From contig JAEUJM010000044.1 in NCBI GenBank assembly GCA_016794585.1, forward strand, positions 1-64,000: 64,000 nt of DNA, written 5' to 3'. The notes below the pieces were generated by a model. The model had not been told where the DNA came from. It did not search any database and saw only the letters and a list, made by a program, of their open reading frames with translations. Numbering within the stretch: the stretch's first letter is position 1; each line of letters begins with the position of its first letter. This stretch comes from Acidimicrobiales bacterium. GTDB lineage: Bacteria; Actinomycetota; Acidimicrobiia; Acidimicrobiales; DATDAH01. The position numbers and the translations under genes were made by a program. Positions 1-8,763 of this stretch are shown here, one piece after another.

Positions 1-43
1 ACTTGCGTTTCCGTTCTCTCACCGACCCGCAGAGGTGTGCGCC

Positions 44-1258
44 ATGTCCCAGTTCTCGCTGGAGCTGAACGAGGATCACCAGCAGATCCAGCAGTGGATC
101 CACGACTTCGCCGAGGGGGTGGTGCGCCCCGTCGCGGCCGAGTGGGACGAGCGCGAAGAGACCCCGTGGCCGGTCATCGAGGAAGCCGCCAACATCGGCC
201 TCTACAGCCTCGACTTCTTCGCCAACGGGTTCGCCGACGAAACCGGCCTGACCATCCCGATCGCCCTCGAGGAGCTCTTCTGGGGTGACGCCGGCATCGG
301 CCTGTCCATCGTCGGCACGGTGCTCGGCGTGGCCGGCATCATGGCCAACGGCACCCCCGAGCAGATCGGCGAGTGGGTGCCCCAGTGCTTCGGCACCCCC
401 GACAAGTTGATGATGTCGGCGTTCTGCGTGAGCGAGCCCGACGCCGGCTCGGACGTCAGCTCCCTGCGCACCACCGCGGTCTACGACGAGGCCAAGGACG
501 AGTGGGTCCTCAACGGCCAGAAGACCTGGATCACCAACGGCGGCATCGCCGACGTCCACGTCGTCGTCGCCTCGGTCGACCGTGAGCTCAAGGGCCGCGG
601 CCAGGCGTCGTTCATCGTGCCCCCCGGCACCCCCGGCCTCAGCCAGGGCACCAAGTTCAAGAAGCACGGCATCCGCGCCAGCCACACCGCCGAGGTCATC
701 CTCGACGACTGCCGGGTGCCCGGCTCGTGCCTGCTCGGCGGCAAGGAGAAGCTCGACGAGCGCCTCGCCCGGGCCCGCGAGGGCAAGAGCAGCAAGGTCC
801 AGGCCGCCATGGCCACCTTCGAGGCCACCCGCCCGTCGGTGGGCGCCCAGGCCGTCGGCGTGGCCCGTGCCGCCTACGAGTACGCGCTCGAGTACGCCAA
901 GGAGCGCAAGCAGTTCGGCAAGCCCATCATCGAGAACCAGTCGATCGCGTTCATGCTCGCCAACATGAAGACCGAGATCGACGCCTCCCGCCTGCTCGTC
1001 TGGCGGGCCGCCTGGATGGGTCGGGCCGGCAAGGAGTTCACCGCCGCCGAGGGCTCGATGTCGAAGCTCAAGGCCGGCCGCACCGCGGTGTGGGTCACCG
1101 AGCGGGCCATCCAGATCCTGGGCGGCTACGGCTACGTCCGGGAGTACCCCGTCGAGCGCTGGCACCGTGACGCCAAGATCTACGACATCTTCGAAGGTGC
1201 CGAGCAGATCCAGGAGCTCGTCATCGCCCGCGCCATCTCCGGCCTGCGCATCCAGTAG
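44..1258 (+). CDS. Acyl-CoA dehydrogenase
   Basis: This 404-residue flavoprotein should catalyse alpha,beta-dehydrogenation of an acyl-CoA, passing electrons to an ETF. The full acyl-CoA dehydrogenase layout is visible: an N-terminal helical domain, the central beta domain with the FAD-contact stretch FCVSEPDAGSD (near residue 130), and the C-terminal helical domain with RKQFGKPI. The probable catalytic base is Glu384 in YDIFEGAEQIQ, the usual position for short/medium-chain enzymes. The ATG at 44 is chosen because AGAGG lies 8 nt upstream; a GTG at 35 in the same frame would add three residues. Substrate chain length cannot be read from sequence. It stands alone, followed by a hairpin. Confidence 0.93.
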   Translation: MSQFSLELNEDHQQIQQWIHDFAEGVVRPVAAEWDEREETPWPVIEEAANIGLYSLDFFANGFADETGLTIPIALEELFWGDAGIGLSIVGTVLGVAGIMANGTPEQIGEWVPQCFGTPDKLMMSAFCVSEPDAGSDVSSLRTTAVYDEAKDEWVLNGQKTWITNGGIADVHVVVASVDRELKGRGQASFIVPPGTPGLSQGTKFKKHGIRASHTAEVILDDCRVPGSCLLGGKEKLDERLARAREGKSSKVQAAMATFEATRPSVGAQAVGVARAAYEYALEYAKERKQFGKPIIENQSIAFMLANMKTEIDASRLLVWRAAWMGRAGKEFTAAEGSMSKLKAGRTAVWVTERAIQILGGYGYVREYPVERWHRDAKIYDIFEGAEQIQELVIARAISGLRIQ

Positions 1259-1279
1259 CCCCGCGGTTCTCCGTGCGCA

Positions 1280-1303
1280 CGGCCCCGGCTCCGGCCGGGG
1301 CCG
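1280..1303 (+). terminator. Perfect 10-bp hairpin downstream of acyl-CoA dehydrogenase
   Basis: Arms 1280-1289 and 1294-1303 are exactly complementary around a 4-nt loop (TCCG), 21 nt after the stop codon. There is no T-run, as is common for actinobacterial intrinsic terminators, so function as a terminator is inferred from position and stem strength. Confidence 0.6.
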
Positions 1304-1323
1304 TTCCGCGTCCGGGCGACGGT

Positions 1324-1398
1324 GAGGGCGAGGGCGAGGGCGAGGGCGAGGGCGACGGTGAGGAGGGGGCGAGGAGGGGGCGAGGAGGGGGCGAGGGC
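1324..1398 (+). repeat. Purine-rich short tandem repeats
   Basis: Five head-to-tail copies of the hexamer GAGGGC (1324-1353) are followed by three copies of the 11-mer GAGGAGGGGGC (1360-1392) and one more GAGGGC. The tract lies in the gap between two convergent genes and is strongly strand-asymmetric (almost all purine on the + strand). No gene is evident in it. Confidence 0.85.
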
Positions 1399-1406
1399 GG
1401 GGGCGC

Positions 1407-3104
1407 TCAGGCGCCGGCGCCGGGGGTGTCGCCGCCCTCGGCGACCGCGGCCATGCGGTAGCAGGAGCGGCCCGCCCGCTTGGCCCGGTACATGGCGGTG
1501 TCGGCGGCGGCGATGAGGGCGGACGGGTCGTCCACGCCGGTGGCGACCGCGACCCCGATGGACATGGTCATGTCCACCTGCTGGCCCTCGACCACGAGGG
1601 GCTGGGTCATGGTCGACAGCAGGCGGCTGGCCAGCACGCCGGCGTCGTCGGGCCCCTCGAGGTCCTCGGCCAGCACCACGAACTCGTCGCCGCCGAACCG
1701 GCTGATGGTGTCACCGGGCCGCACGGCTCGGCCCATCTCGTCGGCGATGGTCATGAGGAGCTGATCGCCGACGGCGTGGCCGAAGGTGTCGTTGATCACC
1801 TTGAAGTGGTCCAGGTCGCAGAAGAGGATGGCCACGGTCGTGTGGTGTCGGAGCGACCGGTCGAGGGCGTGGCCCACCCGGTCGATGAAGAGCTGGCGGT
1901 TGGGCAGGCCCGTGAGCCCGTCGTGGGTGGCCCGGTAGGCGAGGGCGGCGTTGCGCTCGCGGAGGGTCTCCTCGAGGCGCCGGTGGTCGTTGATGTCGTC
2001 GACCTGGACGGAGAGCATGCGCTGGCCGGTCTGGGTGAGGCGCACCATGGTCGCGGTGAGCCGGCTCCAGATCTCCTGGCCGTCGGGACGCACGAGGCGC
2101 ACGTCGACCGGTGCGGTGTCGTCCGGGGCGACGAGGAAGTCGCGCACCACCTCGACGTCGGCGGGATGCACGATGCCCCCGAGGGTGGTCGCCGCCAGCG
2201 CTGCCTCGTCGCGGCCGGTCAGGGTGCGCAGGGTCTGGTTGACCTCGTGGAAGCGGCCCTCGTCGTCGATGCGGGCGAGACCGTGGGGGGAGTGCTCGAA
2301 CTGCTGGCCGAACTCCTCGAGGAGCGACTCGGCCCGGCGCACCTCGGTGACGTCACGGGCGGCCACCGCCACGCCCGCCACCTCGGGGTCCTCGAGGAAG
2401 TTCGTGAGGTGGGCGGCGAGGATGCCGGGGGTCCCGTCGGCGCGGGTCACCTCGAGGTCGCACGCCACCCGGTCGTTCGGCGATCGCAGCAGGCGGTCCC
2501 AGGCGTCGGCGAGCACGGCCTGCGACTCGATGTGCACCACCGAGCCGAGGGGCTGGCCCACGAGGCGCTCGGCCTCGATGCCCAGGATGCGGGTGCTCAC
2601 CGTGCTCGAGTAGCGGATGACCTGTTGGGCGTCGGTGAGGAGGGTGAGGTCGCCGGCGGCGTCGAGCAGGGCCCGGAGGCGCTTCGGGCCCTCGCCGAGC
2701 TCGCTCTCGAGCCGATGGCGGCGGCTCAGGTCCCGGACGGCGACCAGCACACCGTGCACCTCCGGGTCGTGGAGCAGGTTGCCGGCCACGAGCTCGAGCG
2801 TGCGCCACCCGTTGCGGCCGGCAGCGCGCATCTCGATGGGCACGGTCGGGCCGGGGTGGTTCAGCGCGGTGGTGATGGCCTCGTCGACGAGGCGGCGGTC
2901 GTCCGGGTGGATCAGGTCGAAGAACGAGGCGGCGTGCGCCTCGGGGCCCACTTCGGCCACGGTTCGGCGCGGTGCTCCGGTGATGCCGGAGTCCGACGAG
3001 TACCGCACGCCCCCGCGTGCGTCGATGACGATCACGAGGTCGCTCAGGTGATCGACGAGGGCACGGAAGAACTCCGTGTTCAGCCCGTCGTGCTCCTCGG
3101 TCAC
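1407..3104 (-). CDS. PAS-PAS-PAS-GGDEF diguanylate cyclase
   Basis: This is a 565-residue soluble signalling protein expected to make cyclic di-GMP from GTP. Three PAS-type sensor domains occupy roughly residues 13-130, 145-255 and 270-390, followed by the cyclase domain (about 400-555). The catalytic GGDEF motif is intact at 471-475 and an inhibitory I-site RPGD is at 462-465, five residues upstream, so product feedback is likely. No transmembrane segment is seen, so it probably senses a cytoplasmic cue; no cofactor-ligating residue is obvious. The GTG start is preceded by a strong AAGGAGG ribosome site. No EAL domain is present and no partner gene is adjacent. Confidence 0.93.
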   Translation of the reverse strand: MTEEHDGLNTEFFRALVDHLSDLVIVIDARGGVRYSSDSGITGAPRRTVAEVGPEAHAASFFDLIHPDDRRLVDEAITTALNHPGPTVPIEMRAAGRNGWRTLELVAGNLLHDPEVHGVLVAVRDLSRRHRLESELGEGPKRLRALLDAAGDLTLLTDAQQVIRYSSTVSTRILGIEAERLVGQPLGSVVHIESQAVLADAWDRLLRSPNDRVACDLEVTRADGTPGILAAHLTNFLEDPEVAGVAVAARDVTEVRRAESLLEEFGQQFEHSPHGLARIDDEGRFHEVNQTLRTLTGRDEAALAATTLGGIVHPADVEVVRDFLVAPDDTAPVDVRLVRPDGQEIWSRLTATMVRLTQTGQRMLSVQVDDINDHRRLEETLRERNAALAYRATHDGLTGLPNRQLFIDRVGHALDRSLRHHTTVAILFCDLDHFKVINDTFGHAVGDQLLMTIADEMGRAVRPGDTISRFGGDEFVVLAEDLEGPDDAGVLASRLLSTMTQPLVVEGQQVDMTMSIGVAVATGVDDPSALIAAADTAMYRAKRAGRSCYRMAAVAEGGDTPGAGA

Positions 3105-3277
3105 GATTCCCTCCTTCCGCCGGTGAGGGTTGTCTCCGCTTGATCAGTCAAGTCGCCCGATCGCCAGGACCCGCTCCGCCGTCGAAACCACTCTAGGTGA
3201 AAAATCTGACCTCGGAAAGTGGGAATCTCTCAAGATCGTCGTTGCGGACGCCGATGCGTCCCGCCGGTCGGTGGGCA

Positions 3278-3871
3278 CTACCCCTGGCGGACGCCCCGCA
3301 GGCCCGCCCAGACCAACTCCGCCACCTGGTCGGCGAGGCGGTCGGGGTCGAGCCCCTCGGGGTTGTCGAGCCAGTAGCGGCTGGTCCCCTCGGCCACGCC
3401 CACCACGCCGTGGGCGAGGAGGGTGCGGTCGACGGGGTCGAGCCCCTCGACCTCGATCAGGTCGGCCACGAAGCGCGCGATCGACGCCTCCACGTGCTGG
3501 GCCACCACGAGGAACTCCTCGTCGGCCCGGGAGCCGCCGGTGAACAGCAGCTGGAACGCCTCTCGCTGGTGGGCCACGAAGGCGAAGTAGGCGCGCAGCC
3601 CGTCCTCGACCTTCTGGCGCGGCCCCGAGGCGCCGGCGGTGGCCTCGGCGATGGCCCGCTCCAGCCGGCCGCCCACGTCGCGGAGCAGTTCGAGGTAGAG
3701 CTCGCGCTTGGACTCGAAGTGCTGGTAGAGGACCGGCTTGGTGACGCCGGCGGCCTCGGCCACGTCGTTCATCGATGCGGCGTGGTATCCCTCCCGGGCG
3801 AACACGCCGAGGGCCACGTCGAGCAACTGGCGACGCCGTTCTGCGGCGGGAAGTCGCGTGGTCGAGGACAT
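3278..3871 (-). CDS. TetR family transcriptional regulator
   Basis: This 197-residue protein has the typical N-terminal helix-turn-helix (residues about 15-60, with SMNDVAEAAGVTKPVLYQHF as recognition region) and an all-helical ligand domain. TetR proteins usually repress a neighbouring gene in response to a small ligand; candidates here are the alcohol dehydrogenase operon upstream or its own promoter, but no operator palindrome was identified. The ATG at 3871 sits 8 nt behind a TAGGTT element, so the mRNA may be leaderless. Target and ligand unknown. Confidence 0.9.
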   Translation of the reverse strand: MSSTTRLPAAERRRQLLDVALGVFAREGYHAASMNDVAEAAGVTKPVLYQHFESKRELYLELLRDVGGRLERAIAEATAGASGPRQKVEDGLRAYFAFVAHQREAFQLLFTGGSRADEEFLVVAQHVEASIARFVADLIEVEGLDPVDRTLLAHGVVGVAEGTSRYWLDNPEGLDPDRLADQVAELVWAGLRGVRQG

Positions 3872-3879
3872 CGCGCCTC

Positions 3880-3885
3880 AACCTA
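3880..3885 (-). promoter_or_regulatory. -10-like element of TetR gene, leaderless start
   Basis: TAGGTT on the minus strand lies 8 nt before the ATG at 3871. This matches the TANNNT-plus-6-to-9-nt arrangement seen before many starts in this window, implying transcription begins at or next to the start codon. Confidence 0.45.
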
Positions 3886-3955
3886 GTGGCGCGTTGTTAC
3901 CCGGCGGTAACCGGCCCCGGGGGCCCTGCCAGGCCCCCGGACGCCAAGGAGGCGA

Positions 3956-5065
3956 TCAGTCGTCGTAGACGATGACGGAGCGGGCGACCTCGCCCGAGCC
4001 CATGGCGGCGAAGGCGTCGTTCACCCCGTGCAGGTCGATCTCGCGACTGATGAGCTCGTCGAGCTTGAGCTGCCCGCTCTGGTACAGGTCGAGCAGCTTG
4101 GGCACGTCGGTGCGCACGTTGGCCGAGCCGTACCAGCAGCCCTTCACGGTCTTGGCGCCGTAGAGCCAGGTGAAGGCGGCGTGCAGGTTGAGGAACACGT
4201 CCATCCGGGGCACGCCCACGAAGACGGCCTGGCCGCCCATGCGCACCATGTTGACGGCCTGCTCCATGGTCGCCCCGAGGCCGATGACCTCGAAGGCGAC
4301 GTCGGCGCCGCGGCCGTTGCTGGCCATGACCTCGCCGACCGGGTCGCCCTCGTCGGCCTTGACCACCTTGGTGGCGCCGAACTCCTTGGCCATCTCGAGC
4401 TTCGACTCGAACATGTCGATGGCGATGATCTCGCCGGCGCCGGCGATCTTGGCGCCCTGGATCACGTTGAGGCCCACGCCGCCGGCCCCGATCACCGCCA
4501 CGGTGTCCCCCTCGCGGATCGAGGCCGTGTTGAGGGCGGCGCCGACACCGGTCAGCACTCCGCAGCCGATGAGGGCGGCGACCTTGAGGGGGACGTCGTT
4601 CGGGATCTTGACGCAGCTGATGGCGGGGACGATCGCGTGCTCGCCGAAGGTGCCGAGCATGGCCATCTGGAACATCGGGCCACCCTGCGACGTCAGCCGG
4701 GTGGTGCCGTCGAGCATTCCACCCGTGGCCGACGCGCCGTTGTTCTCGCAGAGGAAGGCCTCGCCGCGCTGGCAGAAGTAGCAGGTGCCGCACTGGGGCA
4801 CGAAGGAGAGCACGACGTGGTCGCCGGGCGACAGGCCCTCGACGCCCTCGCCCACGGCCTCGACGGTGCCGGCGCCCTCGTGGCCGAGCACGATCGGGGT
4901 GGGCAGGGGGATGGTGCCGTTCTGCACCGAGAGGTCGGAGTGGCAGACCCCCGACGCCCCCATCTTGATGCGGACCTCGCCGGCCTTGGGCTCGGCGAGC
5001 TCGACGTCGTCCCGGACCTCGAGCGGCGTGTCGACGCCGGTGAGGACTGCTGCGGAGTGGCTCAT
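3956..5065 (-). CDS. Zinc-dependent alcohol dehydrogenase (class III-like MDR)
   Basis: This 369-residue medium-chain dehydrogenase should oxidise an alcohol or thiol adduct with NAD(P). Catalytic zinc ligands are visible as Cys41 (GVCHSD), His62 (GHEGAG) and Cys168 (IGCGV); the structural zinc lobe has Cys92, Cys95, Cys98 and Cys106. A Rossmann nucleotide site (IGAGGVG) follows at about 184-190. Length and motifs fit the COG1062/AdhC group; mycothiol-linked or other substrate use is possible but not provable. Its ATG overlaps the stop of the upstream small membrane protein gene by 4 nt (ATGA), so the two are translationally coupled. Confidence 0.92.
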   Translation of the reverse strand: MSHSAAVLTGVDTPLEVRDDVELAEPKAGEVRIKMGASGVCHSDLSVQNGTIPLPTPIVLGHEGAGTVEAVGEGVEGLSPGDHVVLSFVPQCGTCYFCQRGEAFLCENNGASATGGMLDGTTRLTSQGGPMFQMAMLGTFGEHAIVPAISCVKIPNDVPLKVAALIGCGVLTGVGAALNTASIREGDTVAVIGAGGVGLNVIQGAKIAGAGEIIAIDMFESKLEMAKEFGATKVVKADEGDPVGEVMASNGRGADVAFEVIGLGATMEQAVNMVRMGGQAVFVGVPRMDVFLNLHAAFTWLYGAKTVKGCWYGSANVRTDVPKLLDLYQSGQLKLDELISREIDLHGVNDAFAAMGSGEVARSVIVYDD

Positions 5066-5358
5066 GTCTCGTTCCCCTTGTTGGTGGGTCGTCCCTGCTC
5101 GGCATCTTCCCGCTCGGCGGCCTTCACCCCGTAACCGAAGACGATGGCGGGGGCGAGGATCACCGAGCCCACCACCATCGAGACCACGATCACGCTCACC
5201 AGCGGATCGGTGAAGTCGACGAGGAGCCCGACGAAGAAGCCGACGATGGCGACGCCGAACAGTCCGTAGCCGACGCGCTGACCCAGGTCGACGAGGCGCT
5301 TGATCTGCGCACGGCGGGCGAGCACCTCGTCGTGGGTCTCGAGGTTCCTCGGGCTCAC
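5062..5358 (-). CDS. Small two-helix membrane protein
   Basis: I do not recognise a family with certainty. The 98-residue product has a charged N-terminal helix (about 1-28), two hydrophobic segments (about 29-47 and 53-75) and a charged C-terminal tail, so it is a small integral membrane protein with both termini probably cytoplasmic. It is the first gene of a two-gene unit: its TGA overlaps the ATG of the zinc alcohol dehydrogenase. The GTG at 5358 is the only plausible start; no strong ribosome site precedes it. Function unknown. Confidence 0.72.
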   Translation of the reverse strand: MSPRNLETHDEVLARRAQIKRLVDLGQRVGYGLFGVAIVGFFVGLLVDFTDPLVSVIVVSMVVGSVILAPAIVFGYGVKAAEREDAEQGRPTNKGNET

Positions 5359-5371
5359 GACGCCCAGCTTC

Positions 5372-6400
5372 TCACGGTCGCCACCCCGCCTCCTCCAACA
5401 GCACGCCCACGTGCTCGGTCTGGCGCTCCCAGGAGAACTCGCGGCGGGCCAGGGCCTCGTTGTGGTCCAGCACCGCCGGATCGGGGTCGGCCAACCAGCG
5501 CCGCAGCGGCTCGGGGTCGTCGGTGGGGAACCACTTGAACCCCAGCCAGCGCAGCTCCTGGGCCACCGGGTATCGGGCCACCGCGGCGGGCCGGCGGTAG
5601 ATGGCGGCCTCGATGGGCGGGTTGCCGAACCCCTCCCAGTGCGACGGGAACACCACCGCGTCGGCCGGCGCGTAGATGTTGGGGCCGTGGGCCATCGGGC
5701 GGTGGATCACCCGGCAGCGGGCGCCGGCGAGGATGCGGTCGAGCTCGGGGCCGAAGCCCTCCTCGGGGCCCCCGAGCAGCCAGTAGGTGGCGTCGAGCTG
5801 CTCGGCCAAGGCGATGGCCGCGGGGATGTCCTTGCGGGCGATGGCCCGGACGGGGTGGACGAGCAGGCGCTCCTCGGGGTCGACCCCGAGCTCGTGGCGG
5901 GTGCCCCACCGGTCGCCCGCCGGGCCGTCGACCTCGAAGCCGTTGTAGATGGTGAACGACGGGATGCCCCGCTCGGCCAGCTGGCGCCGGGTGAGCTGGT
6001 TGATGCAGACATGGCGCCAGGCCGGGTCGTCGGGCGGCAGCTCGGTGACGTGCGCGAAGTGGGCCCGCTGCCACGGCGGGTCGTGGTGGTGGAGGATCGC
6101 CGGCCGGCCCCGGAGCACGAGCGCCACCACCCGGGCCGCGGGCAGGTTCAGGGGGATGGTGAGCAGGTTCTCGACCAGCACCAGGTCGGCGTCGAGCAGG
6201 GCCTCGTCCACCTCGTCGATCTCCGGTGGCTCGTCGGCACCCCAGGCCAGCCCCGGGACGAGGCGGTCCACCGGGCCGTCGCCGGCCACCGTCACCACGT
6301 CGAAGCCGAGCGCCTCCAGGGAGCGGCCCCAGCTCTCGGCGATGACCGAGACGCCGTCGGCCTGGCCGAGGCGGAACGAGACGATGGCGCAGGTGGGCAC
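5372..6400 (-). CDS. GT4-type glycosyltransferase
   Basis: This 342-residue protein has the two-Rossmann GT-B plan of family GT4 retaining glycosyltransferases. The N-terminal acceptor half begins with a glycine-containing loop (RLGQADGVSV), and the C-terminal donor half carries EGFGNPPIE, a clean E-x7-E motif, preceded by the surface helix AVVFPSHW. It would transfer a sugar from a nucleotide donor to an unknown acceptor (glycolipid, polysaccharide or small compatible solute). The GTG start at 6400 lacks an obvious ribosome site. It is divergent from a GH63-like hydrolase with 62 bp between them, so the pair may act on the same glycoside. Confidence 0.85.
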   Translation of the reverse strand: MPTCAIVSFRLGQADGVSVIAESWGRSLEALGFDVVTVAGDGPVDRLVPGLAWGADEPPEIDEVDEALLDADLVLVENLLTIPLNLPAARVVALVLRGRPAILHHHDPPWQRAHFAHVTELPPDDPAWRHVCINQLTRRQLAERGIPSFTIYNGFEVDGPAGDRWGTRHELGVDPEERLLVHPVRAIARKDIPAAIALAEQLDATYWLLGGPEEGFGPELDRILAGARCRVIHRPMAHGPNIYAPADAVVFPSHWEGFGNPPIEAAIYRRPAAVARYPVAQELRWLGFKWFPTDDPEPLRRWLADPDPAVLDHNEALARREFSWERQTEHVGVLLEEAGWRP

Positions 6401-6462
6401 AGGGTGGGGATCCGGGGGTCGGAGTCGCTCGTTCGGGGAGGGCGGGTGCTAGCCAAGGGGCC

Positions 6463-7743
6463 ATGGACGACGCCGCCGCCCCGCCCGAGCGGCCCCGTGG
6501 AGCGGGAGGAGCGAGCGAGGCCACCGTAGCGAGCGACCTGCGGGATCGGGTGCGGGCGGTGATGGAGGCGCATTGGCGCGAGGTGGACGGCGCCGGCTTC
6601 ACCGTGCCCAACGCCACGGTGTATCCCTGGCAGTGGTTGTGGGACTCGTGCTTCCACTCGATCATCTGGGCCGAGCTGGGCGACGGCGACCGGGCGGTCC
6701 GCGAGCTCCAGTCGTTGTTCGCCCACCAGGACGACGACGGCTTCGTCCCCCACGTCACCCACCACGGCCGCCCCGACTTCCACGCCGACTTCTGGGGCCG
6801 TCGGGGCACCTCGTCCATCACCCAGCCGCCCATGTACGGCCACGCTCTCGCTGAGCTCGAGCGCCGGGGCATCGCCGTGCCCGCGGAGCTGGTGGACCGG
6901 GCCCGCGCGGGCCTCGAGTTCCTGCTGCGGGTGCGCCGGCGCGACGACGAGTCCGGGCTCATCACCGTCGTGCACCCGTGGGAGACCGGCGCCGACAACA
7001 GCCCCCGCTGGGACGACTTCTGCCCCGGCGGCTTCGACGTCACCCGCTGGAAGCAGGTGAAGGGCGACCTGCTCGCCACGGTCGAGCGCACGGCCGGCGG
7101 AGCGCCGGTGGCCAACCCCGCCTTCCCGGTGGCGCCGGTCAGCTTCAACGCGCTGGTGGCGTTCAACACGTGGGAGCTCGGTCATCTGGCGTCCGAGGAC
7201 GACGAGCCGCTCTGGGGGATGGGGCGCATCCTCCTGGAGCTGTCGGTACGGGTCGACGACCGCTGGGACGAGGGCCTGGCGACCTGGGTCGACGGCGGGC
7301 CCTCCGCTGGGGGGTCCGGCCGCGCCCGAACCTCGGACGCGATCCTCGCGACCCTCACCCGCGGTCCCGAGGACCGCGAGGCGCGTGCGTTCGCCGAGCT
7401 GTTCGAGCCGTCGGCCTTCGGCGCCGCCTACGGGCCGACCCAGGTGCACCGGGCCGAGCCGTCGTTCGACCCGCGTGGCTACTGGCGGGGGGCCACCTGG
7501 CCCCAGGTGAACTACCTGCACTGGGTGTCGGCGCTCGCGCCAGGTCGGGAGCACGGTCGCCGCCTCCACGCCGAGGCCGACCGCATTGCCGTCTCGACCG
7601 TCGCCGGCGCCACCGCGTCCGGCCTCGCCGAGTACTGGGACCCGGACACCGGCGCCGGCCTCGGCGCCGTCCCCCAGTCCTGGACCGGCTTGGCGCTGGT
7701 CCTGGCCGCTGAACCACAGCAGACAAGAGAGGCGCCTGGCTGA
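6463..7743 (+). CDS. GH63-like (alpha/alpha)6 glycoside hydrolase
   Basis: This is a 426-residue cytoplasmic protein with no signal peptide. The pattern YPWQWLWDSCFHSI near the N-terminus, repeated Trp/Asp helices, and WRGATWPQVNYL near residue 345 are characteristic of GH63 and relatives such as bacterial mannosylglycerate/glucosylglycerate hydrolases and trehalase-like enzymes. It probably hydrolyses an alpha-glycoside, perhaps one made by the divergent GT4 enzyme; this link is inference from position. The catalytic acids cannot be assigned with confidence from the primary sequence alone. The ATG at 6463 is preceded by AAGGGG. Confidence 0.8.
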   Translation: MDDAAAPPERPRGAGGASEATVASDLRDRVRAVMEAHWREVDGAGFTVPNATVYPWQWLWDSCFHSIIWAELGDGDRAVRELQSLFAHQDDDGFVPHVTHHGRPDFHADFWGRRGTSSITQPPMYGHALAELERRGIAVPAELVDRARAGLEFLLRVRRRDDESGLITVVHPWETGADNSPRWDDFCPGGFDVTRWKQVKGDLLATVERTAGGAPVANPAFPVAPVSFNALVAFNTWELGHLASEDDEPLWGMGRILLELSVRVDDRWDEGLATWVDGGPSAGGSGRARTSDAILATLTRGPEDREARAFAELFEPSAFGAAYGPTQVHRAEPSFDPRGYWRGATWPQVNYLHWVSALAPGREHGRRLHAEADRIAVSTVAGATASGLAEYWDPDTGAGLGAVPQSWTGLALVLAAEPQQTREAPG

Positions 7744-7942
7744 CTCGTGCTCGCTGCGGTCGTGCTGCCTCGGCCGATCAGTGGCCTCTGACCCAGGGCC
7801 TACGGTCCTGCCTCGCATGGACGGGCTGCGTGTGCGCCGACGGTCCGCTGGTCTGGATGAAGGGTGGGACCGGCCGTTGGCGCCGATGCTCGGCACTGCC
7901 GTCGTGTGCCGTCGTCAGGACCTGCAGTGGATGCGGGTGGCG

Positions 7943-7948
7943 TAACGT
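7943..7948 (+). promoter_or_regulatory. -10-like element before enoyl-CoA hydratase
   Basis: TAACGT ends 8 nt before the GTG at 7957, fitting a leaderless start. It supports choosing 7957 rather than an in-frame start at 7864, because upstream codons would lie ahead of the promoter. The 213-bp gap from 7744 contains no gene I can support. Confidence 0.5.
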
Positions 7949-7956
7949 CGGCGGGC

Positions 7957-8763
7957 GTGGCTGACCCGACGACCGATGACGCACCGGCGCCCGAGCTGCT
8001 GGCCGAGGTGGCCGACGGCGTGGGGCGCCTCACCATCAACCGGCCCGAGCGGCGCAACGCCATCTCGTGGGCGGTCATGGAGGGCCTGCGCCGGCACCTG
8101 GCCGACTGGAAGGACGACCCCGACGTGCGCGTCGTCGTCCTCACCGGCGCCGGCGACCGGGCCTTCTGCGCCGGCGCCGACCTGACCGGCATGACCGGTG
8201 ACGGGGGCTACGTGGCCCTGCACGAGTCCCGGGGCGAGCTCGCCCGCCTGTTCCACGACCTGTGGGATCTCGGGAAGCCCACCATCGCCCGGGTCCGGGG
8301 GTACTGCCTGGCCGGCGGGTTCGGGCTGGCCCTGTCGTGCGACCTGGTGATCGCCGCCGACGACGCCCAGTTCGGCACGCCCGAGATCGACGTCGGCCTC
8401 TGGCCGTACATGATCACGGTGCCCCTGATCCGCTCGATGCCGCCGAAGAAGGTGCTCGAGCTGATGATGACGGGCCGGCGCGTCCGGGCGGCCGAGGCCG
8501 ACAAGCTGGGCTTCGTCACCAGCGTCGTCCCCGTCGACGACCTCGACCCCGCGGTCGACGAGCTCGCCGCCACCCTCGCGGCCAAGTCGCCCGCCACCAT
8601 GAAGCTGGGCCGGGATTCCTTCTACGCCGTGTGGGACCAGTCGGCCGAGGACGCCCTGCGCCTCCTGCATCCGATGCTGACCATCACCTCGTCCACCGAG
8701 GACGCCGCGGAGGGCATCGCCGCCTTCGTCGAGAAGCGCGAGCCCCAGTGGAAGGGCCGCTGA
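7957..8763 (+). CDS. Enoyl-CoA hydratase/isomerase family protein
   Basis: This 268-residue crotonase-fold protein acts on an acyl-CoA. The oxyanion-hole segments are visible as RAFCAGADLTGM (about residues 68-79) and RGYCLAGGFGLALSCDLV (about 113-130), with a conserved acidic residue in GTPEIDVGLWP (about 145). The exact reaction (hydration, isomerisation, decarboxylation) cannot be told from this. The stop and the next start share TGATG, so it is coupled to the carboxyltransferase downstream. That context suggests degradation or carboxylation of a branched or short acyl-CoA. Confidence 0.92.
   Translation: MADPTTDDAPAPELLAEVADGVGRLTINRPERRNAISWAVMEGLRRHLADWKDDPDVRVVVLTGAGDRAFCAGADLTGMTGDGGYVALHESRGELARLFHDLWDLGKPTIARVRGYCLAGGFGLALSCDLVIAADDAQFGTPEIDVGLWPYMITVPLIRSMPPKKVLELMMTGRRVRAAEADKLGFVTSVVPVDDLDPAVDELAATLAAKSPATMKLGRDSFYAVWDQSAEDALRLLHPMLTITSSTEDAAEGIAAFVEKREPQWKGR

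Noticed and set aside
7796-7810. GGGCC/GGTCC sequence upstream of the enoyl-CoA hydratase gene
   Set aside because: It matches the DosR pattern at about 9 of 14 positions with no supporting context; likely chance in GC-rich DNA.
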